From Bradyrhizobium retamae (GTDB lineage: Bacteria; Pseudomonadota; Alphaproteobacteria; Rhizobiales; Xanthobacteraceae): a DNA stretch of 64,000 nt. Below the pieces are notes generated by a model. That model worked only from the letters and a program-made list of their open reading frames with translations. It had not been told where the DNA came from and searched no databases. The number at the start of each line of letters is the position of its first letter. Position 1 is the stretch's first letter. Shown in pieces: positions 49,396 to 57,616 of the stretch. Position numbers and translations under genes: made by a program. The DNA lies in assembly GCF_001440415.1 (NCBI RefSeq), contig NZ_LLYA01000157.1, forward strand, positions 1-64,000. The letters run 5' to 3'.

Positions 49396-51201
49396 ATGAG
49401 CAACATCAATCCTGATCCGTTCACCACGAGGCCGGAGATCGAAGGCACCTTCGGTGTCGTGACCTCGACGCACTGGATCGCGACCGCCGTCGGCATGAGC
49501 ATTCTGGAAAAAGGCGGCAACGCATTCGATGCCGGCGTTGCCACGGCCTTCACGCTGCAGGTGGTGGAGCCGCACCTGAACGGTCCCGGCGGCGACGTGC
49601 CGATCATCGTGCATGATACCAGGCGCGGCCGCACCGAGGTGATCTGCGGCCAGGGTCCGGCGCCCGCGAAGGCAACCATTGCGCACTACAAGAGCGAAGG
49701 GCTAGAGATGGTGCCCGGCACCGGGCTCCTCGCGGCGTGCGTGCCCGGCACGTTCGAATCCTGGATGCTGCTCTTGCGCGATTACGGCACGATGCGGCTG
49801 CGCGATGTACTGGAGCCCGCGATCGCCTACGCCCGCGACGGCTACCCGCTGGTCGAGCGCGCTTCCGCAACGATCCAGGTGGTCGAGCAGTTGTTCAGGA
49901 AGCACTGGACGACATCGGCAGCGGTCTACCTGCCGAACAACGAAGTGCCAAAACCCGGCACGCTGTTCACCAACAAGCAACTCTCCGAAACCTACGCCCG
50001 CATCCTTAAAGAGGCCGAGAGCGCAGGCGGCGACCGCATCGCACAGATCGAGCGCGCGCGAAAGTCCTGGTCGCAGGGTTTTGTGGCGGAAGCGATCGAC
50101 AAGTTCTGCCGCACGCAGGAAGTGATGGACGTCAGCGGCTCACCGCATCGCGGCGTGCTAAGTGGCGACGACATGGCACGCTGGCAGCCGACCGTCGAGG
50201 CGCCGCTGACCTATGATTACGGCCGCTATACCGTCTGCAAGCCCGGCGTCTGGAGCCAGGGCCCGGTGATGCTGCAGCAACTCGCCCTGCTCAAGGGATT
50301 TGAGCTCGACGGGCTCGATCCTGCAGGGTCCGACTTCATCCATCTGCAGATCGAATGCGCGAAGCTCGCCTTCGCCGATCGCGAGAAGTTTTATGGCGAC
50401 CCGAAATTTACCGAAATCCCGATCGCAACGCTGTTGTCGGACGCCTACAATGACGAGCGCCGCAAGCTGATCTCTGGGGATAAGGCCTCGCTCGATTTCA
50501 TCCCCGGCTCGGTCGAAGGTTTCGGGTCGATCGTCAAGCTGCGCCGTGCGGAAGGCCATCGCGAGGCGGTCGGCGCCATGGGGGCGGGCGAGCCGACCGT
50601 CGGCCGGTTCGGCGAGGTGCGCGGCGACACCGTGCATTTCGACATCATCGACCAAGCCGGCAACATGGTCTCGGCGACGCCGTCCGGCGGCTGGCTGCAA
50701 TCCTCGCCGGTCATTCCCGAACTCGGCTTCTGCCTCGGCAGTCGCGCGCAGATGTTCTGGCTGGAGGAAGATCACCCGGCAGCACTTGCGCCCGGCAAGC
50801 GCCCGCGCACCACGCTCTCGCCCACCATGGCGCTGCGCGACGGCGAGCCGTACATGGCCTGGGGATCGCCCGGCGGCGACCAGCAGGATCAATGGACCAC
50901 GCAGTTCTTCCTGCGGCATGTCCACGCCAAACTGAACCTGCAGGAAGCGATCGACGCGCCAGCCTGGCACTCCGAACATTTTCCGATTTCGTTCTGGCCG
51001 CGCACCGCGCGTCCCGGCGTGCTCGTGCTCGAAAGCCGCGTACCGAACGCGACTATCGACACGCTGAAGAGCCGCGGCCATGTCGTCGAGGTCGGTCCCG
51101 AATGGTCGGAAGGCCGGTTCACCGCGGCCTCCAGAGTTGGCCGCCGCCGTCGCGCCGCCGCCAATCCGAGGGGCATGCAGGGTTACGCAGCGGGCCGATA
51201 G
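49396..51201 (+). CDS. Gamma-glutamyltransferase family protein without signal peptide
   Basis: A 601-residue Ntn-hydrolase of the gamma-glutamyltransferase (GGT) family: HWIATAVGMSILEKGGNAFDAGVATAF, NGPGGDVPIIV, and the autocleavage/catalytic stretch GDTVHFDIIDQAGNMVSATP with Thr412 at the site of E. coli Thr391. Classical GGTs are periplasmic, but this begins MSNINPDPFTTRPEIEGTFG with no signal or membrane segment, so a cytosolic site is predicted. It lies between two peptide importers and directly before DUF1028 (12 bases). Cleaving an imported gamma-glutamyl or cyclised peptide is inferred; substrate unknown. Confidence 0.88.
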   Translation: MSNINPDPFTTRPEIEGTFGVVTSTHWIATAVGMSILEKGGNAFDAGVATAFTLQVVEPHLNGPGGDVPIIVHDTRRGRTEVICGQGPAPAKATIAHYKSEGLEMVPGTGLLAACVPGTFESWMLLLRDYGTMRLRDVLEPAIAYARDGYPLVERASATIQVVEQLFRKHWTTSAAVYLPNNEVPKPGTLFTNKQLSETYARILKEAESAGGDRIAQIERARKSWSQGFVAEAIDKFCRTQEVMDVSGSPHRGVLSGDDMARWQPTVEAPLTYDYGRYTVCKPGVWSQGPVMLQQLALLKGFELDGLDPAGSDFIHLQIECAKLAFADREKFYGDPKFTEIPIATLLSDAYNDERRKLISGDKASLDFIPGSVEGFGSIVKLRRAEGHREAVGAMGAGEPTVGRFGEVRGDTVHFDIIDQAGNMVSATPSGGWLQSSPVIPELGFCLGSRAQMFWLEEDHPAALAPGKRPRTTLSPTMALRDGEPYMAWGSPGGDQQDQWTTQFFLRHVHAKLNLQEAIDAPAWHSEHFPISFWPRTARPGVLVLESRVPNATIDTLKSRGHVVEVGPEWSEGRFTAASRVGRRRRAAANPRGMQGYAAGR

Positions 51202-51213
51202 AGGCGACTTGAG

Positions 51214-51924
51214 ATGACCTGGTCGATCATTGCCCGTGATTTCTCAACCGGCCAGATCGGTATCGCGGTCGCGACCAGGTTTTTTGCGGTCGGCGCCCGC
51301 GTGCCTCATATCGCGCCCGGCGTCGGCGGCATCGCGACGCAGGCGCTGGTCAATCCCTATTACGGCATTGACGGCGTGAAGCTGCTACGCGAAGGCCGCA
51401 GCCCCCGCGAGGTGGTGGACATTCTGCTCGTTACCGACGATGGGCACGAGGCCCGCCAACTTCATGTCATGGATATCAAGGGCCGCATCGCAGCGCATAC
51501 CGGCCGTGAATGCATCGACTGGTGTGGGCATATCCAGGGTGACGGCTTCTCCCTCGCCGGCAACATGCTGGCGGGCGCGGCCGTGCTCGATGACACGGCG
51601 AAAGCCTTTGTCGCCAATGCCAGCCTGCCCTTTGCGCAGCGACTGATCGTAGCGATGAAGGCCGGCGAAGCCGCCGGCGGCGACAAGCGCGGCAAGCAAT
51701 CGGCGGCGCTGTTGATCCACGGCGAAGAAGAATGGTCCGATCTCGACCTGCGTGTCGACGACCATACCGATCCGTTGGCCGAACTTGAACGTCTCGAACA
51801 GGTGAGCCGCGAGCGCTGGGTGCATTTCCGCCCCTTCCTGCCGACGCGCAAGAATCCGGCGGGGATCACCGACCGCATGGTCATCGATGCCCGCATCGAA
51901 GCGGCGACGGCGCGCAAGGCATGA
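51214..51924 (+). CDS. DUF1028 family protein (Ntn-hydrolase-like)
   Basis: A 236-residue protein of the DUF1028 family: MTWSIIARDFSTGQIGIAVATR, VGGIATQALVNPYYG and GFSLAGNMLAG. Family structures show an Ntn-hydrolase-type fold, but no activity is established. The gene is 12 bases after the GGT-like gene and its stop overlaps the next ATPase start (51921), so it is tightly coupled in the array. Hydrolysis of a product of the GGT-like enzyme or of the imported compound is speculation. Confidence 0.88.
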   Translation: MTWSIIARDFSTGQIGIAVATRFFAVGARVPHIAPGVGGIATQALVNPYYGIDGVKLLREGRSPREVVDILLVTDDGHEARQLHVMDIKGRIAAHTGRECIDWCGHIQGDGFSLAGNMLAGAAVLDDTAKAFVANASLPFAQRLIVAMKAGEAAGGDKRGKQSAALLIHGEEEWSDLDLRVDDHTDPLAELERLEQVSRERWVHFRPFLPTRKNPAGITDRMVIDARIEAATARKA

Positions 51925-52910
51925 CCGCGAGCCCGCTGATCGAAATCGAGGGCCTGCGCGTGGTCTTCCACGGCGATGATGGCCGCACCACGCACGCGGT
52001 CGACGGTGTCGATCTCAGCGTGGCCAATGGCGCGACGCTTGGCCTCGTCGGCGAATCCGGCTGCGGCAAGAGCGTGACCTCGCTCGCCGTCATGGGATTA
52101 TTGCCAAGGCGTTCCGCTGAGGTGTCGGGTTCGATCCGTTTCGACGGTTTTGATCTCCTCGACATTCCCGACGATACGCTGCGCGATCTGCGCGGCAATC
52201 GGCTCGCGATGATCTTTCAGGAGCCGATGACTTCGCTCAATCCGAGCTTCACCATCGGCGACCAGATCATCGAGACCATCCTGCGCCATCGCGGCGGGTC
52301 GCGGCGGCAAGCGCGCGAGCGCGCGATCGAGCTGCTGCGGCGGGTGCACATCCCATCGCCCGAGAAACGTGTCGACGAATATCCGCACAAGCTGTCCGGC
52401 GGCATGCGCCAGCGTGTGATGATCGCGATGGCGCTGGCCTGCGACCCGCGCCTTTTGATCGCGGACGAGCCGACCACCGCGCTCGACGTCACGCTGCAGG
52501 CGCAGATCCTCGATCTGATGCGCGAGCTGAAGGCCGCCAGCGGCGCCGCGATCATCCTGATCACGCACGATCTCGGCGTGGTCGCCGAAGTCTGCGACGA
52601 GGTTGCGGTGATGTATGCCGGCGAGATCGTCGAACGCGCGCCGGTCGACGAACTCTTTGCCAGCCCGCAGCATCCCTACACCGTCGGCCTGCTCGGCTCG
52701 ATCCCACGGCTCGGCCGCCGCACGGCGCATCTGGCGACGATCGAGGGCATGGTGCCGAACATGACGACCCCGCCAGCCGGCTGCCGCTTCGCCGCGCGCT
52801 GTCCGTTCGTCATTGAGGCCTGCGTCGCCGCACCGCCGCCGCTTGCGATGGTGAGCGCGGGTCATGCCTCGCGCTGCATCCGCGCGCCGCTGGAGCTTCT
52901 GGTATCATGA
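51921..52910 (+). CDS. Peptide ABC transporter ATP-binding protein 2 (DppD type)
   Basis: A 329-residue ATPase: Walker A GESGCGKSVTS, signature LSGGMRQRVMIA, Walker B LLIADEPTTALD, C-terminal PPAGCRFAARCPFVIEAC. The ATG overlaps the DUF1028 stop (ATGA), and the stop overlaps the F-type gene at 52907. It belongs to the second importer; sequence differs enough from the first DppD-type gene to exclude a recent tandem duplication. Confidence 0.93.
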   Translation: MTASPLIEIEGLRVVFHGDDGRTTHAVDGVDLSVANGATLGLVGESGCGKSVTSLAVMGLLPRRSAEVSGSIRFDGFDLLDIPDDTLRDLRGNRLAMIFQEPMTSLNPSFTIGDQIIETILRHRGGSRRQARERAIELLRRVHIPSPEKRVDEYPHKLSGGMRQRVMIAMALACDPRLLIADEPTTALDVTLQAQILDLMRELKAASGAAIILITHDLGVVAEVCDEVAVMYAGEIVERAPVDELFASPQHPYTVGLLGSIPRLGRRTAHLATIEGMVPNMTTPPAGCRFAARCPFVIEACVAAPPPLAMVSAGHASRCIRAPLELLVS

Positions 52911-54016
52911 CCGTGCTACTCGAAGTCGACGGGTTAGTGAAACATTTCGTCGCCGCGCGGTCGGTATTCGGCCGGCCCACGGCCTACGTAAAGGCAGTCG
53001 ACGGCGTCAGCTTCACGGTCGAGGCCGGCAAGACGCTGGCGCTGGTCGGCGAGTCCGGTTGCGGCAAGTCCACCGTCAGCCGGCTGGTGCTGCGGCTGAT
53101 CGAGCCGGATGCGGGCAACGTTCGCTTCGAGGGCCGCGACCTCGGCGCGCTCAGCGCCAACGAATTGCGCGCCTTCCGCCGGGATGCGCAGATCATTTTC
53201 CAGGATCCCTATGCGTCGCTCAACCCGCGCATGACGGTGAGCCAGATCCTGAGCGAGCCGCTGGCGCTGCACGATCTGGTGCCGGCCCCGCGCCGCCGCG
53301 AACGGGTCGAAGAGCTGTTGCGGCTGGTCGGGCTCGAGCCGCGCTTTGCCAGCCGCTATCCGCACGAATTTTCCGGCGGCCAGCGCCAGCGCATCGCGAT
53401 TGCGCGGGCGTTGGCGGTAGAGCCGAAACTGATCATCTGCGACGAGCCGGTCTCCGCGCTCGACGTCTCGATCCGCTCGCAAATCCTCAATCTGCTGCGC
53501 GACCTGCAGGACCGGCTCGGCCTCGCCTACATCTTCGTCTCCCACGATCTGGCGGTCGTGAAGCACATCGCCGACCGCGTCGCCGTGATGAATCTTGGCG
53601 GTATCGTCGAGACGGCGGACGCCGAAGCGCTGTTCGCCGCGCCCCGGCATCCCTATAGCCGTGCGCTACTGTCGGCGATTCCCGTGCCCAAACCGCAGGC
53701 CCGGCGCGGCCGCATCGTGCTGGAAGGCGAGATGCCGAGCGCACTCAATCCGCCCTCCGGCTGCCGTTTTCATACCCGCTGCCCTTACGTCATCGAGCGC
53801 TGCCGCACCGAAATTCCGCCCCTGCTCGCCGACGGCACGGGACACGCGACGGCGTGTCACCGCACCGCCGAATTGCCGTCGCCCGGGGCCATCGTTCCCG
53901 CCGATGGCGGATTTTCGCCGGTGCTGGAAAAATTGGTCGCCGCCTTCAGCGGTGGCACGGAAGGTGCAGGTCGCGTCGGGGTTGATGTATCAGGAACACG
54001 GCCAAGTGCAGTGTAA
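52907..54016 (+). CDS. Peptide ABC transporter ATP-binding protein 2 (DppF type)
   Basis: A 369-residue ATPase: Walker A GESGCGKSTVS, signature EFSGGQRQRIAIA, Walker B LIICDEPVSALD, C-terminal PPSGCRFHTRCPYVIERC. It ends with an unusual extra 30-40 residues (AAFSGGTEGAGRVGVDVSGT) beyond the normal F-type end. The stop lies in the first unit of an 18-base tandem duplication. Confidence 0.92.
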   Translation: MTVLLEVDGLVKHFVAARSVFGRPTAYVKAVDGVSFTVEAGKTLALVGESGCGKSTVSRLVLRLIEPDAGNVRFEGRDLGALSANELRAFRRDAQIIFQDPYASLNPRMTVSQILSEPLALHDLVPAPRRRERVEELLRLVGLEPRFASRYPHEFSGGQRQRIAIARALAVEPKLIICDEPVSALDVSIRSQILNLLRDLQDRLGLAYIFVSHDLAVVKHIADRVAVMNLGGIVETADAEALFAAPRHPYSRALLSAIPVPKPQARRGRIVLEGEMPSALNPPSGCRFHTRCPYVIERCRTEIPPLLADGTGHATACHRTAELPSPGAIVPADGGFSPVLEKLVAAFSGGTEGAGRVGVDVSGTRPSAV

Positions 54017-54035
54017 TGGCCAAGTGCAGTGTAAT
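54000..54035. repeat. 18-base perfect tandem duplication across the DppF2 stop
   Basis: ggccaagtgcagtgtaat occurs twice head to tail (54000-54017, 54018-54035). The stop TAA of the DppF-type gene (54014-54016) is in the first unit. It lies 21 bases before the SBP2 start. Confidence 0.88.
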
Positions 54036-54056
54036 CGTGGATAAGGGGATGGCAGC

Positions 54057-55568
54057 ATGAAAATCTTTCGTTTGGCAGTCACCGCGGCGGCGCTGCTGCT
54101 GTCGCTTCCGGCAACCGTTCAGGCCCAGACCACGCTGCGCATCGGGCTCGCCGAAGACCCTGATATCCTCGACCCGACCATGGCCCGCACCTATGTCGGC
54201 CGCATCGTGTTCGCATCGTTCTGCGACAAGCTGTTCGACATCGACGAGAAGCTCAATATCGTGCCGCAGCTCGCGCTGAGCCACGAGACCTCAGCCGACG
54301 GCAAGGAAGTCACCATCAAGCTCCGGCCCGGCGTCAAGTTTCACGACGGCGAGCCGCTGGACGCCGAAGCCGCCAAATATTCGATCGAGCGCCACCTCAC
54401 CATGCAGGGCTCGTTCCGCAAGCCGGAGCTGGCGAGCGTCGATCGTGTCGAGATGGTTGATCCCCTCACGATCAAACTTAAGCTGAAGGCGCCGTTCTCA
54501 CCGCTGATCGCGCAGCTCACCGATCGCGCCGGCATGATGGTCTCGCCGAAAGCCGCCAAGGAAGCCGGCGACAAGTTCGGACTCCGTCCAGTCTGCGCCG
54601 GGCCGTACAAATTCGTCGAGCGCGTTCAGCAGGACCGCATGGTGTTCGAGAAGTTTGCGGATTACTGGAACAAGGACAATGTGTTCATCGACCGCATCGT
54701 GTTCCTGCCAATTGTGGACGCCACGGTTCGCCTCGCCAACCTGAAATCCGGCGGGCTCGACCTGATCGAGCGCGTGCTTGCCACTGACATCAAGGATGTT
54801 CGGACCGATTCACGGCTCAAACTTTCGACCGCGATCGAACTCGGCTATCAGGGTATTACGCTCAATATCGGCAAAGATAAGGCCAAGGGACCACTCAGCC
54901 AGTCCGCCAAGGTGCGCCAAGCGCTCGATCTCTCGCTCGATCGTGAAGCCATCAACCAAGTGGTGTTCAACGGCGAGTTCAAACCGGGCAATCAATGGGT
55001 CAATCCGGATCATCCCTATTACCAAAAGGCCTTTCCGCTTCGCGGACGCGACGTCGCGAAGGCCAAGGCGCTGCTGAAGGAAGCCGGCGTCGCGCCGCCG
55101 GTCAGCGTCGACCTCATGGTGCCCAAGGGTGCGGAGACCGAGGCGGTCGCACAGGTAGTGCAATCGATGGCCGCCGAATCTGGCTTCGACATGAAGATCA
55201 GGGTCACGGAATTTGCGACCTCGCTGAAGCAGGCCGAAGCTGGTGAGTACCAGGCTTTCATGCTGGCCTGGAGCGGTCGGATCGACCCGGACGGCAACTC
55301 CTATGTCTTCCAGAAGAGCGACGCGCCGCAGAATTACAGCGGCTGGTCCAATAAGGAGGCCGACAAGGCGCTCGACGATGGCCGCCTGGCTACCGATCAG
55401 GCGCAGCGCAAGGCGATCTACGAAAAACTGGCGAAGATCGTGCTGGAGGAAAAGCCGCTGCTCTACATCTACCACCGCCGCATCCTGATCGCGCATACGA
55501 CGAAGCTCGAAGGCTACAAGCAGATGCCGGACGGGCTGGTGCGGGTGGTCGGGCTGAAGCTGAAGTGA
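54057..55568 (+). CDS. Peptide ABC transporter substrate-binding protein 2 (SBP_bac_5)
   Basis: A 503-residue periplasmic binding protein. Sec signal MKIFRLAVTAAALLLSLPAT with VQAQ near residue 24; mature part LRIGLAEDPDILDPTMART and KLRPGVKFHDGEPLDAEAAKYS. Differs clearly from SBP1 (503 against 529 residues, and different ligand-loop sequences), so two ligands or two affinities are plausible. A ggggatggca precedes the ATG. Followed by a palindromic repeat and then the permease genes. Confidence 0.92.
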   Translation: MKIFRLAVTAAALLLSLPATVQAQTTLRIGLAEDPDILDPTMARTYVGRIVFASFCDKLFDIDEKLNIVPQLALSHETSADGKEVTIKLRPGVKFHDGEPLDAEAAKYSIERHLTMQGSFRKPELASVDRVEMVDPLTIKLKLKAPFSPLIAQLTDRAGMMVSPKAAKEAGDKFGLRPVCAGPYKFVERVQQDRMVFEKFADYWNKDNVFIDRIVFLPIVDATVRLANLKSGGLDLIERVLATDIKDVRTDSRLKLSTAIELGYQGITLNIGKDKAKGPLSQSAKVRQALDLSLDREAINQVVFNGEFKPGNQWVNPDHPYYQKAFPLRGRDVAKAKALLKEAGVAPPVSVDLMVPKGAETEAVAQVVQSMAAESGFDMKIRVTEFATSLKQAEAGEYQAFMLAWSGRIDPDGNSYVFQKSDAPQNYSGWSNKEADKALDDGRLATDQAQRKAIYEKLAKIVLEEKPLLYIYHRRILIAHTTKLEGYKQMPDGLVRVVGLKLK

Positions 55569-55586
55569 GCGGGGCTCGCGCAGTCT

Positions 55587-55707
55587 CGTGTCCCGGACGC
55601 GTTGCAGCGCGAAGCGGTGCAACGCTGAGCCAGTACCTACCGCCTCTCTCGCATGGGTCCCGGTTCTGCAGCGCATCGTTGCACGCTGCGCTGCGCCCGG
55701 GACACGG
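55587..55707. repeat. Palindromic repeat between SBP2 and its permease
   Basis: cgtgtcccggacgcgttgca and the far arm gcgcccgggacacgg are inverse; the interior holds gttgcagcgc.. against ..gcgctgc and a near-palindrome gcagcgcgaagcggtgcaac. It occupies most of the 147-base gap between the binding-protein stop and the DppB-type start. Confidence 0.7.
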
Positions 55708-55715
55708 ATAGTGCC

Positions 55716-56657
55716 ATGCTGAACTTCCTCGCGCGGCGGATCGTCCAGCTCATCCCGACGCTGTTCTTCGTCTCGATCCTGATCTTCTCGCTGCAGCAAT
55801 TGTTACCGGGTGATCCGGCGCTGGTGATGGCCGGCGAGGAACGCGATCCTGATGTGATCGCGCAGATCCGCGAACAGTACCGGCTCGATCAGCCGGTGCC
55901 GGTGCAATATGTCTACTGGGTCAAGGGCGTGCTGTCGGGCGATTTCGGCGAGTCGATTCGCAACAAGGTGCCGGTGCGCGAATTGATCGCCCAAAAGCTG
56001 CCGGTGACGATGCAGCTTGCGTCGATGGCGATCGTGATCGCTTTCCTGATCGGCATTCCGGCCGGAATCATATCGGCGGTCAAGAAAGGCACGGCCTGGG
56101 ACTATGGCGCCAATTTCTTTGCGCTGTGGGGAATCTCGACGCCGAACTTCTGGCTCGGCATCATGCTGATCTTCCTGTTCTCGATCCAGCTCGGCTGGCT
56201 GCCGGCATCGGGCTATGTGCCGCTGACCGAAAACTGGCGCGCCAGCATCGCCTCCACCATCATGCCGGCCTTCGTGCTCGGCAACGCCATCGCTGCGATC
56301 CTGATGCGGCACACCCGCAGCGCCATGCTGCAGGTGCTGGAAAGCGATTACGTCCGCACCGCCCGCGCCAAGGGGCTTCTCGAGCGCTCGGTCATTCTCA
56401 AGCACGCCATGCGCAACGCGCTGACGCCGGTGATCACGCTCGGCGCGCTCGAGCTGGGCACGCTGTTGTCGGGTGCGGTGCTGACGGAGCAGATCTTCTC
56501 GATTCCCGGTTTCGGCAAGCTGATCGTCGATGCGGTCTTCAACCGCGACTATGCGGTCGTGCAAGGTGTCGTGCTGACCACGGCGACGATCTACATCACG
56601 CTCAATCTCATTGCCGATATCGCCTATGTCCTCGTCAATCCTAGGCTGAGGGCTTAA
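55716..56657 (+). CDS. Peptide ABC transporter permease 2 (DppB type)
   Basis: A 313-residue permease: FLARRIVQLIPTLFFVSILI, LPGDPALVMAGEE, EAA loop ESDYVRTARAKGLLERSVIL, RNALTPVITLGALELG. Start is ATG at 55716; a frame open to 55653 lies inside the palindromic repeat. Followed 4 bases later by the C-type partner. Confidence 0.92.
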   Translation: MLNFLARRIVQLIPTLFFVSILIFSLQQLLPGDPALVMAGEERDPDVIAQIREQYRLDQPVPVQYVYWVKGVLSGDFGESIRNKVPVRELIAQKLPVTMQLASMAIVIAFLIGIPAGIISAVKKGTAWDYGANFFALWGISTPNFWLGIMLIFLFSIQLGWLPASGYVPLTENWRASIASTIMPAFVLGNAIAAILMRHTRSAMLQVLESDYVRTARAKGLLERSVILKHAMRNALTPVITLGALELGTLLSGAVLTEQIFSIPGFGKLIVDAVFNRDYAVVQGVVLTTATIYITLNLIADIAYVLVNPRLRA

Positions 56658-56661
56658 AGCC

Positions 56662-57549
56662 ATGGTCGACACCACGCTCAATGCGCTACCGATTGCCGAC
56701 TCCGACGAGCTGGAGAGCCCGGCGCGGCGCGCGCTGCGCCGGCTGTTCAAGCGCAAGGGCGCGGTGGCCGGGTTGGTCGTGATCGCAACCTTCATGTTGC
56801 TCGCGGTGTTTGCGCCGCTGATCTCGCCCTATGAGCCGATCGCGACAAGCTGGTCGCTGGTGCGCAAGCCGCCTTCCGCGCTGCACTGGTTCGGCACCGA
56901 CGAGCTCGGCCGCGATATTCTCGCCCGCGTGATCTACGGCGCGCGGGCTTCGCTTCTGGCCGGCGCCATCTCGGTCGGGATCGCGTTGTCGATCGGCGTG
57001 CCGCTCGGCCTCCTGTCGGGCTATCGCGGCGGCTTCATCGATGCCCTGATCAGCCGCATCACGGATGCGATGCTGGCCTGCCCGTTCCTGATCCTGGCGA
57101 TTGCGCTCGCGGCATTCTTAGGGCCCAGCCTCGGCAACGCCATGATCGCGATCGGCATCTCGGCAACGCCGATCTTCGTGCGGCTGACCCGCGGCCAGGT
57201 GATGAGCGTCAAGGTCGAGGATTACGTCGAGGCCGCGCGCGCCATGGGCAATCCGCGCTGGCGCATCGCGCTGTTTCACATCCTGCCTAACATCATGCCG
57301 GCGCTATTGGTGCAGGCGACGCTGTCGATAGCGGCTGCCATCATCGCCGAAGCCGCGCTGTCGTTTCTCGGCCTCGGCCAGCAGCCGCCCGCCCCGTCCT
57401 GGGGCAGCATGCTCAACGCTGCGCAGCGCTTCCTGACCAATGCGCCGTGGATGGCGGTCTGGCCGGGACTGGCGATCTTTCTCGTGGTGCTGTCGTTCAA
57501 CCTGGTCGGCGATGGTTTGCGCGACGCGCTCGATCCGAGGGAGCGGTAG
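56662..57549 (+). CDS. Peptide ABC transporter permease 2 (DppC type)
   Basis: A 295-residue permease: LKRKGAVAG-type N-terminus (RRLFKRKGAVAGLVVIA), GTDELGRDILARVIYGARAS, EAA loop KVEDYVEAARAMGNPRW, LSFLGLGQQPPAPSWG. Last gene of the co-directional array; it ends with RDALDPRER, usual for this family. Confidence 0.93.
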   Translation: MVDTTLNALPIADSDELESPARRALRRLFKRKGAVAGLVVIATFMLLAVFAPLISPYEPIATSWSLVRKPPSALHWFGTDELGRDILARVIYGARASLLAGAISVGIALSIGVPLGLLSGYRGGFIDALISRITDAMLACPFLILAIALAAFLGPSLGNAMIAIGISATPIFVRLTRGQVMSVKVEDYVEAARAMGNPRWRIALFHILPNIMPALLVQATLSIAAAIIAEAALSFLGLGQQPPAPSWGSMLNAAQRFLTNAPWMAVWPGLAIFLVVLSFNLVGDGLRDALDPRER

Positions 57550-57555
57550 TTGAGA

Positions 57556-57600
57556 CCTTCATGGTGAGGAGCGCGCTCGCGCGCGTCTCGAAACATGAGG
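57556..57600. repeat. Short palindromic repeat after the importer array
   Basis: ccttcatggtgaggagcgcg and its partial inverse cgcgcgtctcgaaacatgagg form a hairpin typical of a widespread alphaproteobacterial repeat (ccttcatggtgagg type). It lies in the convergent gap between the DppC-type gene and the 57617 gene and may end the array transcript. Confidence 0.65.
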
Positions 57601-57616
57601 CCCGCTGGTGGCCTGT

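Noticed and set aside
47200..54016. Recent tandem duplication as origin of the two DppD/DppF pairs
   Set aside because: The proteins differ throughout, gene order differs between the two sets (SBP-B-C-D-F versus D-F-SBP-B-C), so separate origin or old divergence is more likely.
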